Under the pieces are notes generated by a model. The model worked only from the letters and a program-made list of their open reading frames with translations. It was not told the DNA's origin and made no database searches. Below, piece after piece: positions 17,872-26,625 of a stretch of DNA of 64,000 nt. The DNA lies in assembly GCF_001669775.1 (NCBI RefSeq), contig NZ_LXWK01000015.1:620001-684000 (forward strand). The letters run 5' to 3'. The stretch is from Rheinheimera sp. SA_1 (lineage in GTDB: Bacteria > Pseudomonadota > Gammaproteobacteria > Enterobacterales > Alteromonadaceae). Each line of letters opens with the position of its first letter. Within the stretch, counting starts at the first letter, position 1. A program made the translations under genes and the position numbers.

Positions 17872-17897
17872 TTGAGGGCAGCTTTGGCTGCCCTCAA
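17872..17897 (+). terminator. Perfect hairpin after the M16 peptidase gene, likely terminator
   Basis: TTGAGGGCAGC and GCTGCCCTCAA form an 11-bp perfect stem around a TTTG loop. The following bases are only moderately T-rich (CTATTTCTTGT), so termination may be partial. Confidence 0.65.
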
Positions 17898-17946
17898 CTA
17901 TTTCTTGTGCTAACTTTAGGAAAACGAAGCTGGCACCGGAGGCCAC

Positions 17947-18690
17947 TTGCGCCGACTACACAAAGTCAACATTGGCTGTGCTGTACTGCTGCCTTGGTTG
18001 TGGTTTAGTAATCTACTGCAAGTTGCAAACGCGCAGCAACTACCCACTTTTACGGTGACAGCCAGTCTGAACCAGACAGCGCTGACCATCCAGATCGAAC
18101 AGCAATTAACCCAGGCCTATCGTGCCATTGGCTATCAGCTCAATATTCAATATCTGCCTGCCGAACGTTCATTAAAAATGAGTAGTCAGGGCAAATTCGA
18201 CGGTGAATTGTTCCGCATCGCCGCCGTTGGGCAGCACTATCCACAGCTATTGCAAGTGCCGGTGCCGCTGGCTCAGGTTCAACTCTATGCCTTTGTGAAG
18301 GCCGGCCGGGAACATGAATTTGGCTTGTGGCAGCAAGATGCAACTTTAAGGATCGGCTTTGTCCGGGGTTTTAAAATGGCTGAACTATACGAAGTGGCAG
18401 GCCACAAAACGATGGTGAACACGCCGGGTCAGGCCGTGCAAATGTTACAGCAAAACAAGATTGACCTGTTACTGGAGGACTTGCAGTCACTGCACGAAGC
18501 AACCGCCGGTGACGAACAAGGCGCCAATCTGACAAGGCTGCCGGACGTGTTGGCAGCAGAAGAGCTGTTCCATTTTGTCCATCAGCGGCATCAGCACCTG
18601 ATCCCGGCATTAACCGAGCAACTGCGACGTCAGAGTGAAGGTAAAAAACGAATAAAATCAGCTTCCGGTAACGGCGGCGACCAGAAATAA
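17947..18690 (+). CDS. Periplasmic substrate-binding-like protein (SBP_bac_3 family)
   Basis: The 247-residue product appears to start at a TTG (17947), 4 nt after a strong GGAGG; no ATG is available nearby. An N-terminal signal peptide (about 1-29, ending ANAQQ) is followed by a type II periplasmic binding fold: VTASLNQTALTIQIEQQLTQAYRAIGYQLNIQYLPAERSL, a typical start for the amino-acid-type family, and later RIGFVRGFKMAEL and VQMLQQNKIDLLLED. No transporter genes are adjacent, as is common for the orphan members that act as sensors. Its 3' end overlaps the convergent GGDEF-EAL gene by 61 bp. The conserved Arg and Asp of amino-acid binders cannot be assigned with certainty. Confidence 0.75.
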   Translation: MRRLHKVNIGCAVLLPWLWFSNLLQVANAQQLPTFTVTASLNQTALTIQIEQQLTQAYRAIGYQLNIQYLPAERSLKMSSQGKFDGELFRIAAVGQHYPQLLQVPVPLAQVQLYAFVKAGREHEFGLWQQDATLRIGFVRGFKMAELYEVAGHKTMVNTPGQAVQMLQQNKIDLLLEDLQSLHEATAGDEQGANLTRLPDVLAAEELFHFVHQRHQHLIPALTEQLRRQSEGKKRIKSASGNGGDQK

Positions 18691-20510
18691 CCCTGTGCTT
18701 CATCACAACCCATCTGCTGCAGTTTCTGTAAGGTTTGGGCGTCTTCCACCCCTTCGGCCACAGTGTTTAGGCCCAGACTTTTCGCCAGCTGCACAATGGC
18801 TTGCACCAGCGGTTCATCACGTTTAGACATACACAACGAACTGATAAAGGACTTATCAATTTTCAGAGTCGTCGCATTAAATCGGCGCAAATAACCAAGA
18901 TTAGAATAACCGGTGCCGAAGTCGTCGATGGCAAAGGTCAGCCCAAGGCTGCTGAGTTGATCCAGTTGCTGCTGAATATTCAGCGCTTCACCAATTAATA
19001 AAGATTCGGTCAGCTCCAGTTCCAGCGCTGCCGCGGGTAAACCAGCGTCTTTTAGTGCTTGTTGCACTGACTGCTCCAGCATGCCATCACGAAACTGCAC
19101 AGACGATAAATTTACTGCCACGGTAATACCGTTGTACCCCAGCTGCTGCCAACGCTGGCAAGCCCGGCAGGCTTCTTGTAATACCCAGTGGCCAAGTTCT
19201 ACAATCAGCCCCGATTCTTCACAGAGCGGAATAAATTCCAGCGGACTAATCACCGAGCCATCGGCTTGTGGCCAACGCACCAGCGCTTCAGCACCGGTGA
19301 TCACACCGCTGGCCAAATCGACTTTTGGCTGATAAAACAGCTGAAACTGTTGTTCCTTGAGCGCCAGCCGGATTTGCTGCAACAGGTTAAATTTGTCGAT
19401 ATTGGCTTTATCGATTTCTTCATCGTAAAAACGCCAGGTATTGCGGCCGTCACTTTTGGCTTTATACATCGCCATGTCGGCTTTTTTCGACAACACGTTA
19501 AATTCCACCCCATCGCGCGGCACCACGGCAATGCCAACAGATCCGGAAATTTCGATATGGGTTTGCATCACCAAAAAGGGGCTGCAGGTTTGATTAATCA
19601 TCGCTTTGGCGAGTAGTGACAATTTACTGTCATCGGCATCGGTGGGCACCAGTGCCAGAAATTCGTCCCCGCCAAAACGGCATAACATCGCTCCTTCCGG
19701 CATTTGCGCCAGTAAACGAGCGGCAAGCTGCTGCAACACCAGATCGCCGGCGGTGTGACCCAACGAGTCGTTCACCGGCTTAAAATTATCCAAATCCAAA
19801 AACAATACCGCCAGCCGTAAATCCTCAGTCCGGCAATGCTGTAACAGCTGCTGATAAATAATTTCTGCCAAGATCCGGTTCGGTAAGCCAGTCAGGCGGT
19901 CATGGTGCGCCAGCCGTTCAATTTCTGCCTGGCTGTTGCGCACCCGCTCGTTTTCCCGTTGCAACGAATCCATCAACTGGCGTAAATCTTTGGTCATCAG
20001 GTACACACTAAAACCGGTGATCAGTAAAATCACCCCAATAAACACCACAGTGTTCCAACTGACCACTGGTATCTGCGGGATCAGCAAACCCTGCATGGTG
20101 GCCCAGGCCATTAGCGCACAAAATGCGATAATAAACAGCAGCAATGACACAAAAAGCATACTGCTGCCAAAAAGTGCCGCGTAAATCAACACCCCGGGGT
20201 AACCAAGCACCGCAATGTCCCTCAGCCCACCGGCAACCCAAGCCAGCCCCGATAACATCAACACCATCGACCACAACAATAAATAGGCCGCCAGCAACGA
20301 TCGTTGATAAAAAGCGGCGGCTGCAGCACAACAGAGTGCCAATGAACCGGCAAGCAGCAATAGTTTGGTCGCGCCGTTCACCAGAAGCAGCGCAATCAAT
20401 AACCCTAACATCGAGATAGTAATAATTTGTAATAAACGGCGGGTACGGAGATCCTGCAATTGTTGCAGCGCCTGTGACGATCCCGATAACGAAGAGAGTT
20501 TTTCCAGCAT
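18630..20510 (-). CDS. Membrane GGDEF-EAL protein (c-di-GMP synthesis/hydrolysis)
   Basis: The 626-residue product begins with about six hydrophobic segments (residues 30-175), an integral-membrane sensor region, and a short helical linker. The GGDEF domain (about 200-360) has an intact GGDEF in CRFGGDEFLAL, but no RxxD inhibitory site at the usual position upstream. The EAL domain (about 380-620) keeps the catalytic signature GAEALVRW, LTESLL, DDFGTGYSNL and KIDKSFI, so phosphodiesterase activity is likely, with a possibly active or GTP-sensing cyclase half. The gene ends inside the convergent SBP_bac_3 gene. The weak Shine-Dalgarno fits a low-abundance signalling protein. Confidence 0.92.
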   Translation of the reverse strand: MLEKLSSLSGSSQALQQLQDLRTRRLLQIITISMLGLLIALLLVNGATKLLLLAGSLALCCAAAAAFYQRSLLAAYLLLWSMVLMLSGLAWVAGGLRDIAVLGYPGVLIYAALFGSSMLFVSLLLFIIAFCALMAWATMQGLLIPQIPVVSWNTVVFIGVILLITGFSVYLMTKDLRQLMDSLQRENERVRNSQAEIERLAHHDRLTGLPNRILAEIIYQQLLQHCRTEDLRLAVLFLDLDNFKPVNDSLGHTAGDLVLQQLAARLLAQMPEGAMLCRFGGDEFLALVPTDADDSKLSLLAKAMINQTCSPFLVMQTHIEISGSVGIAVVPRDGVEFNVLSKKADMAMYKAKSDGRNTWRFYDEEIDKANIDKFNLLQQIRLALKEQQFQLFYQPKVDLASGVITGAEALVRWPQADGSVISPLEFIPLCEESGLIVELGHWVLQEACRACQRWQQLGYNGITVAVNLSSVQFRDGMLEQSVQQALKDAGLPAAALELELTESLLIGEALNIQQQLDQLSSLGLTFAIDDFGTGYSNLGYLRRFNATTLKIDKSFISSLCMSKRDEPLVQAIVQLAKSLGLNTVAEGVEDAQTLQKLQQMGCDEAQGYFWSPPLPEADFIRFLPSL

Positions 20511-20587
20511 AACCTATAACAACCAACTACAGATTTTCGGCGATTTGATAAAGATAGTCGATTGCAAGGCTATGGCGGATTTTTCCA

Positions 20588-22273
20588 TCATTTTTCCGTA
20601 TCTGGTGACTTGGTCCCTGACATGCCTTGTGACGCATCCCTAGCTGCTTTAAATTCTTTGCCCGGATACCAGTTTGGCCAGAGCCTGGAATTGGCAAGCT
20701 CTTGCCCGACTTGATAATACAACCACAAATCTTGCTGCGATCCACGAAGGTCCCAGGCCGGGTTAAATTCATCATTTACTTTGTGATAATAATTACTGGT
20801 GTAATCGCGTCGCTGCGCCAAACCCCAGTCTTTGCCATGAGCAAAACTGTCAACGCCGCCCCGCGCATACAACATCGGTACGCCGTAACGGGCTAACTGA
20901 AAATGGTCAGAGCGGTAATAAAAACCATCTTCCGGCGTTGGCTCTGGCCCGATATAACGCCCTTGCGCCTTGGCGTATTTATCAAGCATCGGCTCCAGTT
21001 CAGAAGCACCGTAGCCAAACACCTGCACGTCGCGCATCGGGCCATAGACATTCATCACGTCCATATTGATACCAGCCACTGTTTTATTCAGCGGTAACAA
21101 CGGGTTGGCGGCGTACCAACGCGAACCCAACATGCCACGTTCTTCAGCGGTTACGGCAATAAAAGCTACCGAACGCTCAGGCTTTGATCCTTGTTGAAAC
21201 TTCTCGGCCAGCGCCAGCAAACCGGCAATACCACCGGCGTTATCCTGTGCACCATTAAAAATTTTGTCGTCTTTACGGCTGAAGTCGAGACCAAAATGAT
21301 CCCAATGCGCCATATAAAGCACCAGCTCGTCTGGCTTTTTACTACCTTTGATGTAGCCAATCACGTTACTGGAATCAATTTCGCGGATCTGGTTTTTGAT
21401 GCTGATATTGGCTTTGCCATTCAACGCAAAAGGCTGAAACTTTGGATCCAAAGCTTTTTTGCGCATCGAATCAATGGTTTGATTAGAGGCTGCAAAGATC
21501 TGCGTCGCTGATTCAGTGGTGACCCAACCCTCCACCGCCGCTTTATGCTGGTTTTTATTCGGATCCGCCAGCTCAAAGCGGATCGGGCTAGTGCCCGCCA
21601 CCACGTTCCATCCGTAAGCCGCAGCGTCGGTCTCGTGGACGATCAGCGCCATCGCCGCACCTTGCCGCGCCGCTTCTTCAAACTTGTAAGTCCAGCGACC
21701 GTAATAGGTCATCGCTTTGCCGGTAAAGAGTTTCGGATCGCCAGTGGCAAACCCTGGATCGTTCACAAACATCACCACGGTTTTGCCTTTGACGTCGATA
21801 TTTTTATAGTCATTCCAGCCGTATTCCGGCGCAACGATGCCATAACCAACAAACACCAGCTCGCTGTCCTTGACCTCAATCTGCGGCAACATCCGCGTCG
21901 ACCAGGCCATCATCTGGGTTTTATAACCTAAGCTTTTTGGCAGTTTGTCTCCGCTGAACGTCAATGCCGACACCGCCACCGGATCAATCTGCACCACCGG
22001 CACCGCCTGGCGATAACTGTTGTCGGCAAAAGGTGTCAGCCCCAACCGTTTAAAATTCTGCTCGATATACGCCACAGTACGTTCTTCGCCGACGGTCGCC
22101 GGTGCCCTTCCTTGCAGCTCGTCGGAAGCGACTTGTTCGAAGTATTTACTGAAGTTGCTGCTGAATGTGGTTTGTTCTGGCTGAGAACTGGCAGCTGATA
22201 TTGCTGGAGATAGCACCAGGAGCATTGCCGTTAGCAGCAACTTCCAGCTGTTGGTGTTTGAATTAATTTTCAT
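20588..22273 (-). CDS. M28 family zinc aminopeptidase with PA domain (copy 1)
   Basis: The ATG at 22273 (MKINSNTNSWKLLL) has GGAA 9 nt upstream; a GTG two codons earlier lies too close to it. The 561-residue protein has a signal peptide ending near SPAISA, a PA (protease-associated) insert (about 140-260, including TVVMFVNDPGF and the FEEAARQGAAMALIV segment) and the M28 catalytic part. Likely zinc ligands and catalytic residues are in MAHWDHFG, GAQDNAGG, TAEERGMLGS, INMDVMN and YRSDHFQLA. It should remove N-terminal residues from peptides in the periplasm. It is closely similar along its length to the M28 gene at 29590-31329, evidence of a local duplication. The inverted repeat pair lies just upstream. 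Confidence 0.93.
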   Translation of the reverse strand: MKINSNTNSWKLLLTAMLLVLSPAISAASSQPEQTTFSSNFSKYFEQVASDELQGRAPATVGEERTVAYIEQNFKRLGLTPFADNSYRQAVPVVQIDPVAVSALTFSGDKLPKSLGYKTQMMAWSTRMLPQIEVKDSELVFVGYGIVAPEYGWNDYKNIDVKGKTVVMFVNDPGFATGDPKLFTGKAMTYYGRWTYKFEEAARQGAAMALIVHETDAAAYGWNVVAGTSPIRFELADPNKNQHKAAVEGWVTTESATQIFAASNQTIDSMRKKALDPKFQPFALNGKANISIKNQIREIDSSNVIGYIKGSKKPDELVLYMAHWDHFGLDFSRKDDKIFNGAQDNAGGIAGLLALAEKFQQGSKPERSVAFIAVTAEERGMLGSRWYAANPLLPLNKTVAGINMDVMNVYGPMRDVQVFGYGASELEPMLDKYAKAQGRYIGPEPTPEDGFYYRSDHFQLARYGVPMLYARGGVDSFAHGKDWGLAQRRDYTSNYYHKVNDEFNPAWDLRGSQQDLWLYYQVGQELANSRLWPNWYPGKEFKAARDASQGMSGTKSPDTEK

Positions 22274-22322
22274 AGACACGAATTCCGTTAGTTTTCCGAT
22301 TACAGATCGGTGACTGTTTTTT

Positions 22323-22532
22323 AAAAGCGTTTCGCCGCTGGCGAGTTACTTATTTTGCTTCGCCAAAATAAGTAACCAACAAAAGGCGACCCCTGATCGC
22401 TCGAAAGCCCGGAAGTTTGTCTCGATTTTGAGGCACCAGCGCGAACTCGCGATTTGCTAACGTCAAATCGCTCAAACAGTGCGCTGGCTTAAAACCTCAA
22501 AACCGGCCAAACCACCGGCTCGCTTTACGGGG
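22323..22532 (+). repeat. Structured ~210-bp repeat, unit 1, left subtype (L1)
   Basis: It reads from GCGTTTCGCC to CTTTACGGGG. It contains stem I (TTACTTATTTTG/CAAAATAAGTAA around CTTCGC) and nested stems: TTTTGAGG/CCTCAAAA outside CCAGCGC/GCGCTGG outside GCGATTTG/CAAATCGC. The left subtype is marked by GGAAGTTTGTCTCG before the nested stems and ACCGGC...CCGGCTCG after them. Its inner end faces R1 across a 129-bp AT-rich spacer. Confidence 0.9.
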
Positions 22533-22661
22533 ACCCAAAAGCGAAGTTCCTTTGTATTTATTGCAACTAAAGTATTTTATTTCGACTGTATTAAATACCA
22601 ACATTTCGAAAACCGTGAATGTCTTTGAACAATTTGGTTTCGTTGGTAAGCAGCTCTTAGC
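22533..22661. other. Spacer enclosed by repeat unit 1
   Basis: This is 129 bp of AT-rich sequence without a credible gene. It sits between the inner ends of L1 and R1, in the position that the DUF2971 gene occupies in unit 2. Confidence 0.6.
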
Positions 22662-22873
22662 CCCCGTAAAGCGAGCCGCTTTAAAATCGACGGTTTGAGG
22701 TTTTAAGCCGACACCTGTCTGAGCGGTTCGACGCTAGCGAACCGCGAGTTTTGTCGGCGCCTCAAACTGTTGATTTTATTGCGGGCTTTCGAGCGATCCG
22801 GGGTCGCCTTTTCTTTGGTTTCTTTCTTTTGGCGAAGCAAAAGAAAGAAACTCGCCAGCGGCGAAACGCTTTT
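22662..22873 (-). repeat. Structured ~210-bp repeat, unit 1, right subtype (R1)
   Basis: Inverted relative to L1. Stem I is TTTCTTTCTTTTG/CAAAAGAAAGAAA, differing from the other copies on both arms. The nested stems read TTTGAGG/CCTCAAA, GCCGACA/TGTCGGC and GCGGTTCG/CGAACCGC. The right subtype is marked by GCAATAAAATCAACAG before the nested stems and CGATTTTAAAGCGGCTCG after them (in L orientation). Confidence 0.9.
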
Positions 22874-22928
22874 AAAACCAACTCCGAATGGAAATCGGAA
22901 AAAATAGCCCTTTGCTACCAAAGAACCA

Positions 22929-23714
22929 TTACGCTTTATAAGCAAACTCCGCAAGCCCAAGCTCTGCCAAAACTTTATTCAAATGCGCATAAGCCTCTGG
23001 CGTTGGCCCCGGATAATCGCCGGCAATTGGCACATTGCCAACATAACCAATGTCCTTGGTACCTTCCGGCGTGGCGAAAAACGCAGCCACCACCAGGCCA
23101 CGCAGGTGACTGAAAGCATTGGCAATCCGCTTAAATTGCTGCGGCGTTTGCTCATTGTTATATGCGATATCGTCAATTATCGTCAGCCGCTGTGCTGGCG
23201 TCAGCTTGGCAAAGGTCGCCTGGTAACGCATCGTCGCTTCGTCGTCCAGCCAGGTCAGTGCGGCCAGAATGACCGGGCGATCTTGCTGTTGCCGCTCATA
23301 AGGTGCACTGATCCATTCGTCCACCACCGCCGGCACATTGACTTCGGACGCTGCTGGCACCTGGCCGTCGCGTGGGATCAGAATGTCGGCGACAATGGCC
23401 AACAACGTTAACTGCGCGGCGGTCATCGTCAGCGGCCATGGCGATTTGGGCGGCATAATCAAGTTTGGATCTTTGCCGTAACCTTTGCCGCCGATCGGCG
23501 TTAATTGCAATTCAGGCCAGTGTTCACCGGTTGTGGCGGCTGCCGTTGGAACCGCTGGCGCGACATTACCAGCCGGCTTTTCACAACCGGCCAAAAGCGG
23601 CAGCATGGTACTTGCGGCCAGCGCCGCCAATAGCTTTAACGAATCACGCCGGGTCATGCCCGATTGATATTGATAGCCAGGTTCTTCTGAATTCAGCTTG
23701 GTATTTTTTGTCAT
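22929..23714 (-). CDS. Gluconate 2-dehydrogenase subunit 3-like protein with Tat signal
   Basis: The 261-residue product has a twin-arginine motif (MTRRDSLKLLAALAAS) and a following lipobox-like LLAGC, so it should cross the membrane folded, probably with its partner, and may be lipidated. The body matches the small gamma subunit of FAD-dependent sugar dehydrogenases (LTLLAIVADILIPRDGQVPAASEVNVPAVVDEWIS, then TFAKLTPAQRLTIIDDIA). It ends with a segment containing GYVGNVPIAGDYPGP. It lies 1 bp downstream of the GMC oxidoreductase gene; the pairing with a GMC flavoprotein is typical of membrane-bound glucoside 3-dehydrogenases, in which this subunit aids export and assembly. Confidence 0.88.
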   Translation of the reverse strand: MTKNTKLNSEEPGYQYQSGMTRRDSLKLLAALAASTMLPLLAGCEKPAGNVAPAVPTAAATTGEHWPELQLTPIGGKGYGKDPNLIMPPKSPWPLTMTAAQLTLLAIVADILIPRDGQVPAASEVNVPAVVDEWISAPYERQQQDRPVILAALTWLDDEATMRYQATFAKLTPAQRLTIIDDIAYNNEQTPQQFKRIANAFSHLRGLVVAAFFATPEGTKDIGYVGNVPIAGDYPGPTPEAYAHLNKVLAELGLAEFAYKA

Positions 23715-23715
23715 C

Positions 23716-25458
23716 TCAGACTGCTCCTTCAGCTAACAGATCCATTGAAACAGGCGTTGCACGTGGCGTGACAGCGGCCATTAAACTGCCAGTCGCCAAC
23801 TGCTCAGCCAGCCAGGCTGAATTGCGCATTGCCAGCGTCATAATGGTCAGAGTACAGTTTTTATGCGGATTAGAGGCAAACACGCCGCCGTCCATCACAA
23901 ACAGGTTCGGACAATCCCAGGTTTGGCCCCATTGATTGGTGACTGAGTCTTTCGGCGATGCGCCCATCCGGGTGGTTCCCACTTCATGGATGATCTGGCC
24001 GCCTTTTAAAATGGCCTGCTCCGGCGTTGGCAGTTCGCCCACCGTCGCGCCCATTTCGGTCAGGATCGCCTTGGCCGTTTGCAGACCGTGCTCCACCTGA
24101 TTCAATTCGTGCTCGGACCATTTCCAGTGAAACCTTGGCACCGGAATACCCCATTTATCTTTCACTGAAGGGTCGATATCCATATAACAGTGCTCGTTCG
24201 GCACCATCTCGCCGCGCAAAGCAAAATGCACGTAGGCACCGTATTTATTTTTGACCTGTTGTTTCAGTGATTTACCATAACCTTGCAGACTGGTATCAAT
24301 ACTGGCGCCCGGCTCACTAAAACGGCCACCCAGTTCAAAGTGATAACCACGCGGAAACTTCAGCTCTTTCTTGGCTTGCGCCTGATGGCCCCACCACGGA
24401 ATAAACAAATGGTTCGCAGTATGGCCATCTTCGTTGTAAATCGGCCGCCCTTGTAGCGCCGGCACCATGGCACCAAAATTGGCGCCGGTGGAATCCATGA
24501 TATTTTTGCCAACCTGACCGCTGGAATTAGCCAGCCCATTCGGATGTTTGGCACTTTTTGAATTCAATAACAGCCGCGCTGATTCACAGGCGCTGGCTGC
24601 CAGGATCACCACTTTGGCGCTAAGCTTGTGTTCGGTGGCGGTTTTTTTATCGATGTAACTAAGCCCAACCACATTGCCCTTGTCATCGACATCTACAGAT
24701 TTCACCATGGCATCGGTCAGCACCTGCAAATTGCCGGTGGCTTTGGCCATCGGAATAAGAGACGTGGTGGTTTGAAAGGCAGCGCCAATCGAACACCCAT
24801 GACCGCATGGCGTCGCATAAAAACAAGCTGCGCGACTATCGAGCGGCCGGGTTAACACGGCGCGGTGCATCGGCGCTGTTGGAATACCGAGTTTTTTCGC
24901 GGCAGCGGCTACTAACAGCTCTGGAATACGTGGCAGCGGCGGTGGTTGTAACACGCCATCTGATGAGGGTGGCATGTCGTCCAACCCGGTATTGGTACCG
25001 CAAACTCCGACTAAAGCTTCGGTTTTATCGTACCAGGGCGCAATGTCGTTATATTCAAACGGCCAGTCGGCGCCAAGCCCATCCCGGCTTTTGCCTTTAA
25101 AATCATGTTCGCTAAAGCGCAAAGAATAGCGGCCCCAGTGATTGGTGCGGCCACCGAGCATCCGCGCCCGCCACCACATAAAATCCGAATTTTCAGCGCT
25201 GGTGTAAGGCTCGTCCGGCACCTGCCAGCCACCGTCGACGGTGGCGTCATAAAAACCAAAATCTTTATCGCTATTGCCCGCGCCCATCAACGGCGCTTCA
25301 CCGTTGCGTTTAAACATCGGGGTCTCGGCTTTCGGGTCATAATCACGCCCCGCTTCCAGCAACAATACCTTGCGACCTGCTTTGGTTAGCTCATAAGCGG
25401 CCATGGCGCCACCCGCACCAGAGCCAACCACCAGTACTTCAGCTTCAAAGTCTTTCAT
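23716..25458 (-). CDS. GMC family FAD oxidoreductase, probable glycoside/sugar dehydrogenase catalytic subunit
   Basis: The 580-residue product starts with an FAD-binding dinucleotide fold (VLVVGSGAGGAMAAYEL, GSGAGG at 12-17, then LLLEAG). It continues with the GMC substrate part, including GGRTNHWG, CYATPCGHGCSIGA and the C-terminal HEVGTTRMG and NPHKNCTLTIMTLAMR segments that hold the catalytic His/Asn. It has no signal peptide of its own and probably rides on the Tat signal of its subunit 3. It shares one base with the DUF1080 gene (TGATG), suggesting coupling. With these partners it most likely oxidises C3 of glucosides or disaccharides to 3-keto sugars, passing electrons to a cytochrome. 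The specific sugar is unknown. Confidence 0.9.
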   Translation of the reverse strand: MKDFEAEVLVVGSGAGGAMAAYELTKAGRKVLLLEAGRDYDPKAETPMFKRNGEAPLMGAGNSDKDFGFYDATVDGGWQVPDEPYTSAENSDFMWWRARMLGGRTNHWGRYSLRFSEHDFKGKSRDGLGADWPFEYNDIAPWYDKTEALVGVCGTNTGLDDMPPSSDGVLQPPPLPRIPELLVAAAAKKLGIPTAPMHRAVLTRPLDSRAACFYATPCGHGCSIGAAFQTTTSLIPMAKATGNLQVLTDAMVKSVDVDDKGNVVGLSYIDKKTATEHKLSAKVVILAASACESARLLLNSKSAKHPNGLANSSGQVGKNIMDSTGANFGAMVPALQGRPIYNEDGHTANHLFIPWWGHQAQAKKELKFPRGYHFELGGRFSEPGASIDTSLQGYGKSLKQQVKNKYGAYVHFALRGEMVPNEHCYMDIDPSVKDKWGIPVPRFHWKWSEHELNQVEHGLQTAKAILTEMGATVGELPTPEQAILKGGQIIHEVGTTRMGASPKDSVTNQWGQTWDCPNLFVMDGGVFASNPHKNCTLTIMTLAMRNSAWLAEQLATGSLMAAVTPRATPVSMDLLAEGAV

Positions 25459-26165
25459 CAGTTCAGCTCTTTAATTTTGATATTTTTAAACCAGACCTGG
25501 TCACCATGATCCTGCAAGCCAATATGGCCGGTTTTGGCTTTGGCAAAACCTTCCCATTTGACAAATTTACTGGCCGCCAGCAGTTTATGCCATTCTGGGC
25601 TGTCGATGGTTACTTCAGCCGTTTGCACGCCATTTTGCCAAATCGTCAGCTTGCTGTTTTGCAACCGAATTTTGGTGGTATTCCACTCACCCGCCTTTTT
25701 ATGCGACGACGGTGGTGAAGCTATCATGTCGTATAACGAACCTGATCTATGGGTGTCGAGTTTGTTATCTGAATGGCGTTCGTTGTCCAAAATCTGAATT
25801 TCCGGTGCATGGGCGTAAATAGTGTTACCGGTTTCATCAACCAGCACAAAAATACCACTGTTGCCAACTTCGGCAATTTTCCAATCAAGCAGCAGCTCAA
25901 AATTCTGGTACTGTTTTTTGGTCAGAATGTCACCACCACCACCGGATGTGAGCTTCATCGCACCGTCTTCAATCTGCCATTTGTCGCTTAAATCTGCTTT
26001 TTTGAAATTACGCCATTGCGACATATCGGTGCCATTAAACAGCAACTGCCAGCCTTGCGCTTTTTCTTCATTATTTAGCACATTATCTGCGGCCAGCGCA
26101 GGCATGCTGAGGGTTGCAGCGAGCAGCATGGTCGATGCGAGTTGGCTGAGTTTGATGAATTTCAA
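25458..26165 (-). CDS. DUF1080 (3-keto-disaccharide hydrolase family) periplasmic protein
   Basis: The 235-residue product has a signal peptide (MKFIKLSQLASTMLLAATLSMPALA) and a DUF1080 concanavalin-like lectin fold: QGWQLLFNGTDMSQWRNFKK near the mature N-terminus, DWKIAEVGNSGIFV, EIQILDNERH and the terminal GHIGLQDHGDQVWFKNIKIKEL. This domain is now linked to 3-keto-O-glycoside hydrolysis or elimination in Bacteroidetes and other phyla. As the first gene of an operon with a GMC dehydrogenase and its small subunit, it fits the second step: cleaving the 3-keto glycoside made by the oxidoreductase. The Shine-Dalgarno GGAGAA lies at the expected distance. Confidence 0.9.
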   Translation of the reverse strand: MKFIKLSQLASTMLLAATLSMPALAADNVLNNEEKAQGWQLLFNGTDMSQWRNFKKADLSDKWQIEDGAMKLTSGGGGDILTKKQYQNFELLLDWKIAEVGNSGIFVLVDETGNTIYAHAPEIQILDNERHSDNKLDTHRSGSLYDMIASPPSSHKKAGEWNTTKIRLQNSKLTIWQNGVQTAEVTIDSPEWHKLLAASKFVKWEGFAKAKTGHIGLQDHGDQVWFKNIKIKELN

Positions 26166-26625
26166 ATCGGTTCTCCTTGGTGTTGGACTCTGCTCTGACG
26201 GCAGACGGTGGTTCAGCTGACCTGATTATTGCAGCAAAAGCACGATTTTTGAGCTGTAATTCACGCTGGCTGCGTTTAACTGTATGCGTTGTCGGGCATT
26301 TTGGCTATCAGAAATTTGCGGCTGGACGATGGGCGCTAATTTTGAATGTAACCCGTTACATATTTAATGCGTTTTTGCCGCTTTGGCCACTTGTGCAAAG
26401 TACCATTGCTGCTTTTGCCAATTCGTCATTTTTTTAATACCGCTGTGTGCTACTGGTGTGTGGGTCTGGTCTCGGCTATGGCGAGTTTCTTTGGTCAGCT
26501 CCGCCGCATTGCCAGATGTATTGTTGAACACCAAGGTAAAAACAGCTAATTTGGCTACATCATTATCGTCATGGCAAGCGACAGATTTTGGCTACTGAGC
26601 CGTCTTATTAAAGGATTAATTCGGT
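26166..26625. other. Divergent intergenic region between the DUF1080 operon and the YdeI-like gene
   Basis: No gene is visible in these 460 bp. It should hold the promoter of the DUF1080 operon (leftward) and that of the YdeI-like gene (rightward, with AAGGA before the ATG at 26626). The one notable element is the palindrome at 26346-26361. Confidence 0.6.
26346..26361. promoter_or_regulatory. Palindromic operator-like site ATGTAAC-CC-GTTACAT
   Basis: Two perfect 7-bp inverted arms flank a CC centre. Size and form resemble LacI-family operators, which often control sugar genes. It lies about 180 bp upstream of the DUF1080 start and about 265 bp from the divergent gene; no regulator gene is adjacent. 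Confidence 0.4.
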
